Positions 20,841-29,762 of a stretch of DNA of 64,000 bases are shown here, in pieces. Source of the stretch: Pycnopodia helianthoides. Its lineage: Eukaryota; Echinodermata; Asteroidea; Forcipulatida; Asteriidae. Position 1 is the stretch's first letter. Each line of letters opens with the position of its first letter. The position numbers were made by a program, and so were the translations under genes. Location of the stretch: contig CM063258.1 of NCBI GenBank assembly GCA_032158295.1, positions 5,598,583 to 5,662,582 of the forward strand, read 5' to 3'. Under the pieces are notes generated by a model. That model saw nothing but the letters and a program-made list of their open reading frames with translations, made no database searches and was not told the DNA's origin.

Positions 20841-21052
20841 TCACTCATTGTTTATTATTTGCAATACCAACCCTCAAATCTTTCAAACGTGTTTTCAAGA
20901 ACCGTGTTCTTAGTGTGCTCATCCAACCCGTCATTGTTACTTCACTCAACGTTTATTATTTGCAATACCAACCCTCAAATCTTTCAAACGTGTTTTCAAG
21001 AACCGTGTTCTTAGTGTGCTCATCCAACCCGTCATTGTTACTTCACTCAATT
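20841..21052 (+). repeat. 101-bp direct tandem duplication
   Basis: A ~100-bp segment containing TTTATTATTTGCAATACCAA and CAAACGTGTTTTCAAGAACC is repeated almost identically at a spacing of 101 bp. Confidence 0.9.
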
Positions 21053-21054
21053 CG

Positions 21055-21512
21055 CCGTATTTTGGACCGCGTGAGGGCGCTCTCAAAAAATATTTGTATC
21101 ACTTCTGGGGGTATGACTTAAGCGATTATCGTCTGCTCAGCTAGCTGTGTGCAGTTTTAACATCGGCGTTCTGTCACTTCTGTGCGCGAGAGAGTTTAGT
21201 CAGTGCTTCTAAGGTGGGTTAATAACGGCTCCTTAAAGGTCTTATTGTCCATGATGGATATGATGTCTGGTAGTAATGTGTTCTAGTCTCTGTCTTGAGG
21301 AAGTATTTGAAGCAGTTTTTGTTTGCGGAGAACAGTTGGTAGGCCTTATTTGCTGTCAATGAAGCAACTAGAAACTATCGCGCACAGAAGCGACAGAACG
21401 CCGATGTAATAACTGTACACAGCTAGCTGAGCAGACGGTAATCGCTTAAAGTTATACCCCCGGAAGTGATAAAAATGTTTTTGAGAGCGCCCTCACGCGG
21501 TCAAAAATACAG
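21055..21512. mobile_element. Foldback element with ~135-bp inverted arms
   Basis: The left arm 21055-21190 (GCGTGAGGGCGCTCTC ... AGCTAGCTGTGTGCAG ... GGCGTTCTGTC) is an inverted copy of the right arm 21378-21512, with a ~185-bp spacer. Few mismatches separate the arms, so a long hairpin is possible. Confidence 0.85.
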
Positions 21513-21822
21513 AGCATTGCAGGGCGCCGACTGACCCACGCTACCATTTAGAACTCCTGCAGAAGTACAACTTAGCATATCATCATTCACAAAGATCCCT
21601 CCAAGCATATTACCAAAAATGACCAAATACTATCATACAGTCTCCCCCATGTAGTTAACATAATCACACATACTCATTACTCAAAACAGTTTACTGAACT
21701 AGAAGATAACAAAATTACATTAAAAAAAAAAACAATCTAGATTACATATTTATCAGCAACATGTTTAAACCTTTTGAAGTACAATTTGTACTTGTATAAA
21801 CTTGAAGATAACTTAAAAAAAA

Positions 21823-22106
21823 ATCAAATTTATCGTAGCTCAATGTCAAGGCTTCATGTAAAATAAACACCATTTCTTCAGGTAAATGGTTGATGTTTTC
21901 AACAACAAAAAATGTTCTTTGTTCTAAATTATGTGTATGCAGGTGGAAAGTATAAGTACTAACAAATCAAATTTATCGTAGCTCAATGTCAAGGCTTCAT
22001 GTAAAATAAACACTATTTCTTCAGATAAATGGTTGATGTTTTCAACAGCAAAAAAATGTTCTTTGTTCTAAATTATGTGTATGCAGGTGGAAAGTATAAG
22101 TACCAA
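21823..22106 (+). repeat. ~141-bp direct tandem duplication
   Basis: Two nearly identical copies run from AAATTTATCGTAGCTCAATG to GTGGAAAGTATAAGTAC. They differ by a handful of bases, so the duplication is recent. Confidence 0.9.
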
Positions 22107-22560
22107 CACCTGTCAAGTTTTGAAAAAAATATCATGTTAGAAATGAATCATTAAGTCAAAAATGTTTGTTTTCACAAATATCATCAAACGTAAATCTTGC
22201 GTTTTTAAAAACAAAGTAAGCTTGCCAAGCAATAATCAATCAAATTACGAACAATTGAATTATTTTGGTATAACATATACTTCTTAAAAACTACATCAAA
22301 TACATTTCCTTTTTTGTATTTATGAAAAGTATTTTTCTGATTGCCAAAGGTATAGTCGGAGAGATTCAATGATTAAGTGTCTATAAACCATGATTTATAA
22401 AACATACGTTATAAAAGATTCATCAACAATCAGAACACAAATACCTGATACACTTATTAACCATAGTCATCATAGTAAACATCCTCAACATACATGTAGC
22501 TCTAATACATTATCCACATTCCAGTATCCACAATTCTGGCAACAGACTGTGCAAGTATCC

Positions 22561-22632
22561 CGCGACGCGCGTATCGCGACGCGCATATCGCGATGCGCGT
22601 ATCGCGACGCGCGTATCACGACGCGCGTATCG
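22561..22632. repeat. 14-bp CpG-rich tandem repeat
   Basis: Five units of CGCGACGCGCGTAT, with the variants GCATAT, CGATGC and CACGAC, sit in otherwise AT-rich DNA. Each unit holds nearly palindromic alternating purine-pyrimidine steps. Confidence 0.9.
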
Positions 22633-23048
22633 AAAACGAGAAAACAACTCGCATGAAGACACCATTTTTTAATGAAATCAAAACTTCTTTTTAAGTTCCA
22701 TTTATAAAAAAAAAACATATAAAAATCCTCATAGCAATTTACTTTAAACACAACTCAAATTTTGATATAATACAAATAATTTTTTTAATGAACGTTAAAA
22801 CAAAACTAAAACTTGGGACGAGGAAGCTTATTTTGTTGAAACCCCCAAATGCCGGAAACGGAGGTCCAGTATTGTTCTCAAGTTTTTCTTTGTTGATTTG
22901 TTAAATTTGTTTTAAATACTTTCATGTATTTCATGGCTAAAGTTTACTTTCCCAGCAATATGCTATCATTTTTATAGCCATAAACTCCATTGAACTAAAG
23001 TGTTTGAGGAATCAGAATCGCGCACACGTAAAACTCAATGGTTGGGAC

Positions 23049-23246
23049 CAGGGCCCAATTTCATAGAGCTGCTTAAGCAAAAAAATATTGCTTAACAATT
23101 TTCTGCTTAGCAGAAATGAGCAGGATACCAGTCAAGAACTGTACATGTGACATGGTAGCTTGGCTGGTAACCTTATTCTGGTTAGCATAGTTTTGTTGTG
23201 CTTAGTTACTTTTTGTGCTTAAGCAGCTCTATGAAATTGGTCCCTG
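23049..23246. mobile_element. MITE family E (GGGCCCAATTTCATAG termini), copy 1
   Basis: The terminal inverted repeats are AGGGCCCAATTTCATAGAGC and GCTCTATGAAATTGGTCCCT, enclosing GCTTAAGCA, GCAGGATACCAGTCA and TTATTCTGGTTAGCA blocks. Related copies lie at 41278, 41422, 46331, 56662 and 61571. Confidence 0.85.
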
Positions 23247-23249
23247 TGC

Positions 23250-24060
23250 TGTCCAATTCGGTCCCAGAAAGGCCTAATACGCACGAGACTTGCACAGTCT
23301 ATATACAATCAGAATGGAAAGCCTTCAACAATCAAAATGCAATGCTCCACAGCCATGTCACATTTGCGAGTAGAGTAAGACACTTCAATTTGCCCCAGCA
23401 CATTATTTTAGAAGAGGGAAAATGTGCTAAACTTCATGTCCATCGATAAAAGAACTTACTCCAGATACTATGCACCGGTCTAGAACACAGAAGCGAATTC
23501 GTTCAACTCAACCACTCTGCTTCCTACTCAATCACAGGTCAATGCTGTTAAAAATACAGGCACTTGTAAAAAATATCGACCAGAAAACCATCCCCATTTC
23601 CAGCTTTTCAAACCTCTTCAAATGTCTTCAGGAAACATTGGCAATCACACTCATAAAGATGAAACCATCCGAAAAGTATAATTAAAATATCATGCAATAA
23701 AAGTCATATTCAGTAGGTTCATACATAACACAGATACTTATTTACATAACTCAACACTCAATACAAAATAATGACTTAGCAATATCAACTCATAATATCA
23801 CATATAGTATTAAATCAGAAACGTGACATCCTCTCTCAGTTGTCATTTTTTTCATCACAACATTTGACTTCTTGTAAACAACAATAATTATCAAACCGTT
23901 TTATTGTTCACGTTTGAAATCAAATTTCACCACAAGCTCAAGGAGATTAATAAGAACACCTTCATCCAAAAAGATTTTGTCCAAAAGTTTTCATTTTTCC
24001 ACTGGTATTAAGTTAGTTTGAAGTCCAACTTCAAACTTCATGGGAATAAAGGAGGTGGTT
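23250..24060. other. Intergenic or TARDBP 3' region
   Basis: The stretch is AT-rich, with scattered open frames under 90 codons and no family resemblance. It lies directly downstream of the TARDBP stop codon and may hold its 3' UTR or 3'-UTR introns. I could not place a poly(A) signal with confidence. Confidence 0.4.
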
Positions 24061-24070
24061 TACTTACATG

Positions 24071-24686
24071 TTACCACGTCCCTGGCTTGCTGTCACCCAT
24101 CAAGTAAGCAGCACTCTGTGAGTCGTTGGAGTTTGTCTGTCCGGAACCCCATCCGAGCGATTGCTGGCTGGAGCCGTAGCCCCCTCCACCCGACTGACTC
24201 TGCTGCATTGGTTGTTGGTTTGGCACTTGGTTCGTTGGTCCGCTGCCTTGTGACATTCCAACCTGCGGCTGCTGTGGTTGCTGCTGTTGCTGCTGCTGCT
24301 GTTGGTTTCCCTGCTGCATGCCCTGCTGCATGCCCTGTGCAAGCATGTTAGCTCATCATACCCCCATCCAGCCTGACTCAAGGCAGCCAGCATGGCCTGG
24401 TTCCAGGGGAAATTTCCCATCTGACCGGGCCCTTGCCCCCCTGGGTTGGCACCCATTCCACCACCTATATTACCGCCACCCATACCCCCGCCCATTCCCC
24501 CACCCATACCCCCACCACTCATGGTGTTGGTAGGTCCTTGGCCACCCATGTTCCCTTGATCTCTGTCTCTGTAGTCCCTGTAATTCCCCCCACCACCTCC
24601 TCCCATATTTCCCCCACCACGGCCACCTCTCCTTGCCCCCTGGCTGTAGTCACCCCGTGAATGATACTGCCCTTGGTTTCCAAATC
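24071..24686 (-). CDS. TARDBP: TARDBP exon 6: Gly/Gln-rich C-terminal domain and stop (one base apparently missing)
   Basis: The first part encodes FGNQGQYHSRGDYSQGARRG, then GGG/MGGG repeats, then NFPWNQAMLAALSQAGWG. The last segment matches the short helical region in the human tail (PAMMAAAQAALQSSWG) that drives phase separation. Directly after it the frame breaks. In the next frame the tail continues MLAQGMQQGMQQGNQ, a run of nine Gln, SGGGGYGSSQQSLGWGSGQT and a stop after SKPGTW. Adding one base within GAGCTAACATG (about 24344-24354) restores one frame. Confidence 0.88.
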
Positions 24687-27600
24687 CTGTCAGATGAAAG
24701 CAGTCGAGCGTTATTAACAGAACACAGTATACTCAAAAAGAAAACATTAACCGTTAAAGGAACATTACAGAATTGGTTTTTGCTAACAAAACAGTTGCTG
24801 GCAGTGTAAAGCACTTTATGTAATCCACCATATACATAAACTGACAAACCTGTAGAAGTTTGAGATCGATCGGCCATCTGGGTCACGAGAAAATAGTGAA
24901 AAACCGATTACACATTTTGCATGAAATCATATAGATTCAACAAATGAATAAAACGCTCACTGAGCGATAAACTCCAATCGGAAAATTAGTTTAATTCATT
25001 TCTCATCAAATATGGCATTTCAGACAGAAATATTTCAAGGGATGTTTTCTACTATCATCATCATTAGACCGTGTAAGTTTTATGTAAATCTGTGATCAAA
25101 AAGTACATTTTACAATTTTTTTTGATACCAATTCTGTAATTTCCTTTAAAATACACTAATTTCTCTTTGTGTATAACAACGTCAGTAATGCATGTGGCAG
25201 TGACTTCATGGCGACTTCATGGCGACAAAAAAAAAGCCTGGTGAACACCAAGCCTGGAAATTCATCTTTGAGAGAGCAAGGCATGTTCATCTTGCAAGGG
25301 GCACTCCATGGGAAAATGTTTAAGCCTACGGGAAACTTCTGAGGGAGCACAAGGCCAAGACCAGGGGCAACAGAGGCCATGGCCCCCGTGGCTTCTATGT
25401 ATTTCAAGCCTGGAACACAAAATGAACTTTTACATTTTTCTCCTGCATTGATTATTTACCTCCTCCAAAACCTTGGCTTCCAAACATTCCCATCTGGTTA
25501 TTCTCGAGCTATTTATCGGCGCTTTCCTGGAATTCTTAGGTTCTGCATCACTGATAAAGAGGCTCGTTCCCTGGGCAATACATATAAAATTAAAAAGACC
25601 TAGGTTTTTGTAACAATCCTCAATAAAAATTCAATAAACATGTGTATAAGTGCACAGCCACAATCATGGGTAAACTTTTTGTTACAAAGACACCAAATGA
25701 ACAACACATAAATATTTTTACAAGTTTTTACAGGTTTGTTATTTTATCAATATGTTGAGATACATGTACACCAAGTGAGAAGACTGGTCTTTGACAATTA
25801 CCAAAGGTGTCCAGTGTCTTTAAGTAGAAAACAGCATAATTTACTGCTCAGCCAAAGTTACCTTTGTAATGCACATTGTGTTCTTGGCATGAAATTGAGC
25901 CCTGAACATTACTTTGATCTGTACCCTTACCGACAATGTCTCTGTCACAATGGTTACCAGCTCTTTTCACTAGGAACAATGGCTTGAACAAACTGAGCAC
26001 TATCCCTCTTTGGCTGTGTGGATTTTGTCCTTGGCAAGTTACATGTAAGTCATGACCAAACAAGCCCTGCAGCCTTTTGTATGTTTCCACACAGTGCTTG
26101 TTTTTAGTAACACCCAGTGAAAAAATCCCCCTTCCGCTGAAGTCAGTGAGGGGAAAATTATTTCTTTTGTATTGCTCTGGCCTAGTTGTTGTGCTTATTT
26201 GTATATGTGCACAGCCACAATCATGGGTACACTTTTTGTTACAAAGACACCAAATGAACAACACGTAAATATTGAGTAACTCTTTGCAGATCTTGTATTC
26301 GACAAACTCAAGTACTTTCTACTCTTCATTCACACAGCGCTGGTTGATTAATTTACAAGCAACATTGAGATAACTGTTACATCACTGGTTTTCAAACTGT
26401 TGTTCATAACATGGACACGAAAAAAATGTGTACCCATGATTATGGCTGTGCACACAAGCATTAAAGTGTAACAGTTAAACAAAGTCTCAGTGCGATGACA
26501 AGAGGGCACTTAAGCAAAGGTCAAATGTCGCAACCCTCCTAGATTAAGATACCTTAAGAATGTGGTCTTCATTCAATACTCGGGATGCAACCTCCGGTCT
26601 CAAGAATGTAATGAAGCCAAATCCTCTGAAATTCTTTGGAATGTAGACATCTGTGACATCACCAAACTGGGAGAAGTATTCGTAGATGTCCTCCTTGGTC
26701 ATATCGGCAGTCATCCGACCAATGAACATTTTGTTGTTGTAGTTCTGCAGAAGTAAAAGCCTTTAGTTAGCTCATTTAAAAAAACATAAATAAAATCAGG
26801 GAGAAACTTTTAAAACTCAATTTGAAATTGAAACCTTAACCCTTACCCTAGCACTAAACCTACAGTTTAAGGTGGATTTGCATAAATAGATTTCTCAAAA
26901 ATCAAATATAAAAGTAAAAGGAGAAATATACATCACAATAATTTTGATATTAAAACCCTGACCCTGACCCTGACCCCGCTGACCCTTCTTCTCTCATTTG
27001 CAACAACGAATCAACAGATTGATTGCAACAGACGTCATCGGCCGCCATCCTTGATGAATTGTGCACGCGTGAAGAGCTATCATTGGCTGAGAGTCGTGCG
27101 TAGCGCGTACACGTGTACACGCGTGCACTTTTTGATTGTTTTACATCAAAGACAGCGGCCAATGACGCGTAATGTAATCCATCTATTGTAAAATGTCGAG
27201 GTCCATGTCCAACAGCCACAGTGTCACAATCGGGTCACAGCATGCCAGACAAGCGAAGCCACCTTCCAGTTTTCTCAACGGCGAACCCGTTAACAACGTG
27301 CCTTGCGGTCTGATCAGCAGCCCCCCAGTCACACTCAGGTGTTGGCTTCATAAGCCACTGTAGTATGTGGTCAGTACGCCCGTGGCCTGTGAGGAGCCGG
27401 CTTAAAACCTGACCCAGATAAATAACCCAGACCCCCCCCCCCAAAAAAAAAAGTTTTGAATGGAATTTTCACAACTCTATTTTTCACCCCTAGGAAACAA
27501 AACACTTATTTAAAAAAGACAAGATGTCCATGTGGTTCAAAGATTTGTTAAAGATTCTTGGTTTTTGAGTTCAGGAATAACAATGCACTTTTTACCTCTG

Positions 27601-29762
27601 AGCAAAAGGGCCTAGAACATCACTGCATCTGAGCAATGAATCCACAGGTTAAGTTAGAACATGGTGCTTTCAGGGTGGTCAGTATGTTAATGAGTTTCTC
27701 ACCTTAGAGTCAGGGAACTTGACATCGCAGTGTCTCCCATCTATAGTGTGCCTCATTGATACCACTTTGTTCTGAGATTCCATATCTTTGTATCTCACAA
27801 AACCAAAGCCTTTAGAATTTCCATCCCGATCTAACTTCAGCTTTAAAGTTTCAAGACAAAAACAAATTATATATAATATATAATTTTTTATTAGACATTT
27901 AAATTTTTAAGCAAAAAACAGATGGATACAAAAATCAAAGCTAAATTTATGAAACATTGTCACAACAAAGCTATTAAAAGAGACAGATACAAAAGATTAA
28001 TTAAGTCAAAACAAAATATTGTTAATTCAAAAATATCCACATGACATCTTCCATTTCACAAATCAATCGACAATACCAAAAGTGACCCTGGTTTTGCCAA
28101 TAACAGGCAAAACACACAATAACAAGTCAAAAGTACAAGAACAAGTCAATAGAATAAATACTGAGAATTAATCAAGTCAAAATGATCTGTTATTAATTTT
28201 AAAATATCCTTCACAACATCTTCAATTTAACAAATCAATCAAAAGTATTGCTGTAAGTATTAACAATTAGGAAGTTAGCTTACCTCACATATCAAGAGTT
28301 CACCGAACTGTTCAAAGTATTCTCTCATTCCGGCTTGAGTTGTTTTCCAAGCCAAGCCTAGGACTATTAGATCCACTGTCTTATTGTGTGTGTTGCCTTG
28401 AAGTTGTTCAACCCGCCGTGTTTTAGCTGAATTCTTAGTTTCTTGGTTGTCTTCTCCTTTGCGTTTGTTGTCTATATTTCAAAGGAAGACAAGAAGTTCA
28501 TAGTTAGTTTACAATCAGCATCCAACAAATTGCAATTATCTTTGTTGTTACTCTCTCTGTTTTTTGTTTTGTTTTTATGCGCCTCGGAACAAGTTTAGTC
28601 TTAGATAGATGGCGCTTCACAAGTTTTTAATTATTATTATTCAAGACTGTATCATTTTAGTTGACAAGCCATGACAGGTTGTATGCTGGTACTGTACTTT
28701 CTGCAATAGGTGTGGTTATTGCAGCCCTACTACCTAAGTCCCTTTGCCCAAACATTTTGACATTTTTGGTCAGTAGTACTAGTACAGTAGCAGCAGCAGC
28801 AGCAGTACTAGTAGCATGGACGATGGTATTGGTAGTAGTACAGTTGCAATAATCGTAACCCTCCATCCTCCCGACAGTCCGGAGGATTACGATTCCGAAG
28901 GAGGGTTACGACTATTGCAACTATTCATAGGGCTGCAGGTCAGGACAGTAGAGAGCAATGTCAGAAGGGTAGTTTTAATAAACATAACCCTCGATTCTCC
29001 CATTGTAAACAGCTTACAACCGTCAGGAGGATCAACTGACAACCGAGTTATGAACTAGTTTAGATTAGAAGGATTAATTATAACAATATCTTTGGGTTTT
29101 TCTCTTTTTTTTGCCCTTACACTTTACCCCCGATGCAAAAATCATAGCTATAGTACTGTAACAATATCATTTGTATGGGAGTTCAGTCGTAATTTCCCTA
29201 AATATGTCAAATGTAAATCAGTGACCTGGTGACAACTTACTTAGCCAAGGTGCTGTAAAAAGCAGTGGGTAACAAAACGTAAACCCTACCTACAATTACA
29301 ACAATGATGTACACTGCAGTCTAAATGTCTTGAGAGTGGCCGGCAGATCTTGACCATTCCATCCATGCTTTGACATAATTAATTGGACTCCTTCCTCCAT
29401 GATTTGGACACACTGACAGAGACATACCGGCTAGCTGTGTATGTCAAAATCGGCCAGTTACAGTGCCACTGGACTGCTGTAAACAAACCACTACTGCAAT
29501 TACGAAACCAATAATACATACCTTTAGGAAAAACAGCGATGTAGAGATGATCCCCCCATACGCAATCTGGTGGTTGTATTCTGCCTTCCACTACACGAAG
29601 TCCTCTCAAGCTCCCCGTGCCTGGGTTGCGGTACTTCAGCCCCGATGCACACGGAAACTGTGCCGTCAGTGTGCTCAACAGCATCGTGCCGTCTGGCTCG
29701 ACCGGTAATTCGATCGCCTCATCGTCTGTTAATTCCTCCACAACTTGAATATATGTCGCCAT
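24071..29762 (-). CDS. TARDBP: TDP-43 (TAR DNA-binding protein), six coding exons
   Basis: TDP-43 is a nuclear RNA-binding protein that binds UG-rich RNA and controls splicing, stability and its own mRNA level. Coding exons on the minus strand are 29522-29762, 28284-28471, 27703-27840, 26553-26744, 25460-25570 and 24071-24686. In order they encode the oligomerising N-terminal domain, a bipartite nuclear-localisation segment (KDNKRK ... KTRR), RRM1, RRM2, and a Gly-, Gln- and Asn-rich low-complexity tail. Exons 1-4 join in perfect phase. Exons 5 and 6 each need one extra base for the frame to continue. With both bases restored the protein is about 495 residues, against 414 in human. The start Met at 29762 aligns with the human start. 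Introns carry a family A MITE, a LINE remnant and a hairpin. Confidence 0.95.
24754..25149 (-). mobile_element. MITE family A, copy 2 (TARDBP intron 5)
   Basis: TTAA lies at both ends. The family A termini are present, the right one with a one-base loss (CAGAATTACAG/CTGTAATTTCCT). The orientation is reversed relative to the other copies. Confidence 0.9.
25460..25570 (-). CDS. TARDBP: TARDBP exon 5: end of RRM2 and start of the tail (one base apparently missing)
   Basis: In phase with exon 4 it reads GTSLFISDAEPKNSRK, matching the human segment that closes RRM2 (HISNAEPK). The Gly-rich continuation NQMGMFGSQGFGGG lies in another frame. The target frame has a stop just before the sequence AGCTCGAGAATAACC, so the lost base must lie within that tract, about 25503-25518. 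The exon is 111 nt, and 112 is needed to join exon 6 in phase (G/GA, Gly). Confidence 0.85.
25645..26270 (+). repeat. 65-bp direct duplication flanking a 0.5-kb spacer (TARDBP intron 4)
   Basis: The segment GTGCACAGCCACAATCATGG ... AAGACACCAAATGAACAACA occurs at about 25650-25714 and 26206-26270. A short inverted echo (CCCATGATTATGGCTGTGCAC) lies near 26434. Confidence 0.75.
25727..25823 (-). mobile_element. MITE family B, solo end fragment
   Basis: About 97 bp of one end only, finishing GACAATTACCAAAGGTGTCC-AGTGTCT-TTAA. It includes the shared core ACAGGTTTGTTATTTTATC. Confidence 0.75.
26553..26744 (-). CDS. TARDBP: TARDBP exon 4: RRM2
   Basis: The exon reads NYNNKMFIGRMTADMTKEDI, YEYFSQFGDVTDVYIPKNFR and GFGFITFLRPEVASRVLNED. 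RNP2 (KMFIGRM) and RNP1 (RGFGFITF) are both intact. Acceptor TTCTGCAG, donor TTAAG/GTATCT, phase 0 on both sides. Confidence 0.95.
26945..27444 (-). mobile_element. LINE ORF2 C-terminal remnant and telomere-like CCCTGA tract (TARDBP intron 3)
   Basis: A minus-strand frame at 27235-27444 reads LLTGHGRTDHILQWLMKPTP, ECDWGAADQTARHVVNGFAV and EKTGRWLRLSGML. The pattern (TGHG-R ... CxWGxxxQTxxHVV) is that of the C-terminal tail after the reverse transcriptase in non-LTR retrotransposons. No RT domain is present upstream and the piece ends near a G-run. At 26953-26985 there is a short (CCCTGA)n tract. The CpG-rich sequence between them may belong to the same insertion. Confidence 0.6.
27703..27840 (-). 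CDS. TARDBP: TARDBP exon 3: second half of RRM1
   Basis: The exon encodes LKLDRDGNSKGFGFVRYKDM, containing RNP1 (KGFGFVRY), and then SMRHTIDGRHCDVKFPDSK. The Phe residues of RNP1 that stack on RNA bases are present. The acceptor is CTTTAAAG (weak pyrimidine tract) and the donor AAG/GTGAGA. Confidence 0.93.
28284..28471 (-). CDS. TARDBP: TARDBP exon 2: nuclear localisation segment and first half of RRM1
   Basis: The exon completes KDNKRKGEDNQETKNSAKTR, which has two basic clusters in the position of the bipartite NLS. It then gives RNP2 of RRM1 as VDLIVLGLAWKTT and continues MREYFEQFGELLICE. The acceptor is TATAG and the donor GAG/GTAAGC; it joins exons 1 and 3 in phase. Confidence 0.95.
28843..28922. 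repeat. Hairpin with ~22-bp arms (TARDBP intron 1)
   Basis: GTTGCAATAATCGTAACCCT-CC is followed by an inverted GG-AGGGTTACGACTATTGCAAC. Inside, a second pair (TCCTCC / GGAGGATTACG) allows a branched fold. Confidence 0.8.
29522..29762 (-). CDS. TARDBP: TARDBP exon 1: N-terminal oligomerisation domain
   Basis: The exon encodes residues 1-80, beginning MATYIQVVEELTDDEAIELP. Strongly conserved blocks are DGTMLLSTLTAQFPCASGLK and YRNP, then VWGDHLYIAVFPK. This corresponds to the ubiquitin-like fold of TDP-43 that mediates self-association. The donor is AAAG/GTATGT, phase 1. Confidence 0.95.

Noticed and set aside
24350..24376. A 27-nt intron (GTATGA...GCACAG) in TARDBP exon 6 as the cause of the frame change
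   Set aside because: 27 nt is too short for an animal spliceosomal intron. Being a multiple of three, its removal would not change the frame.
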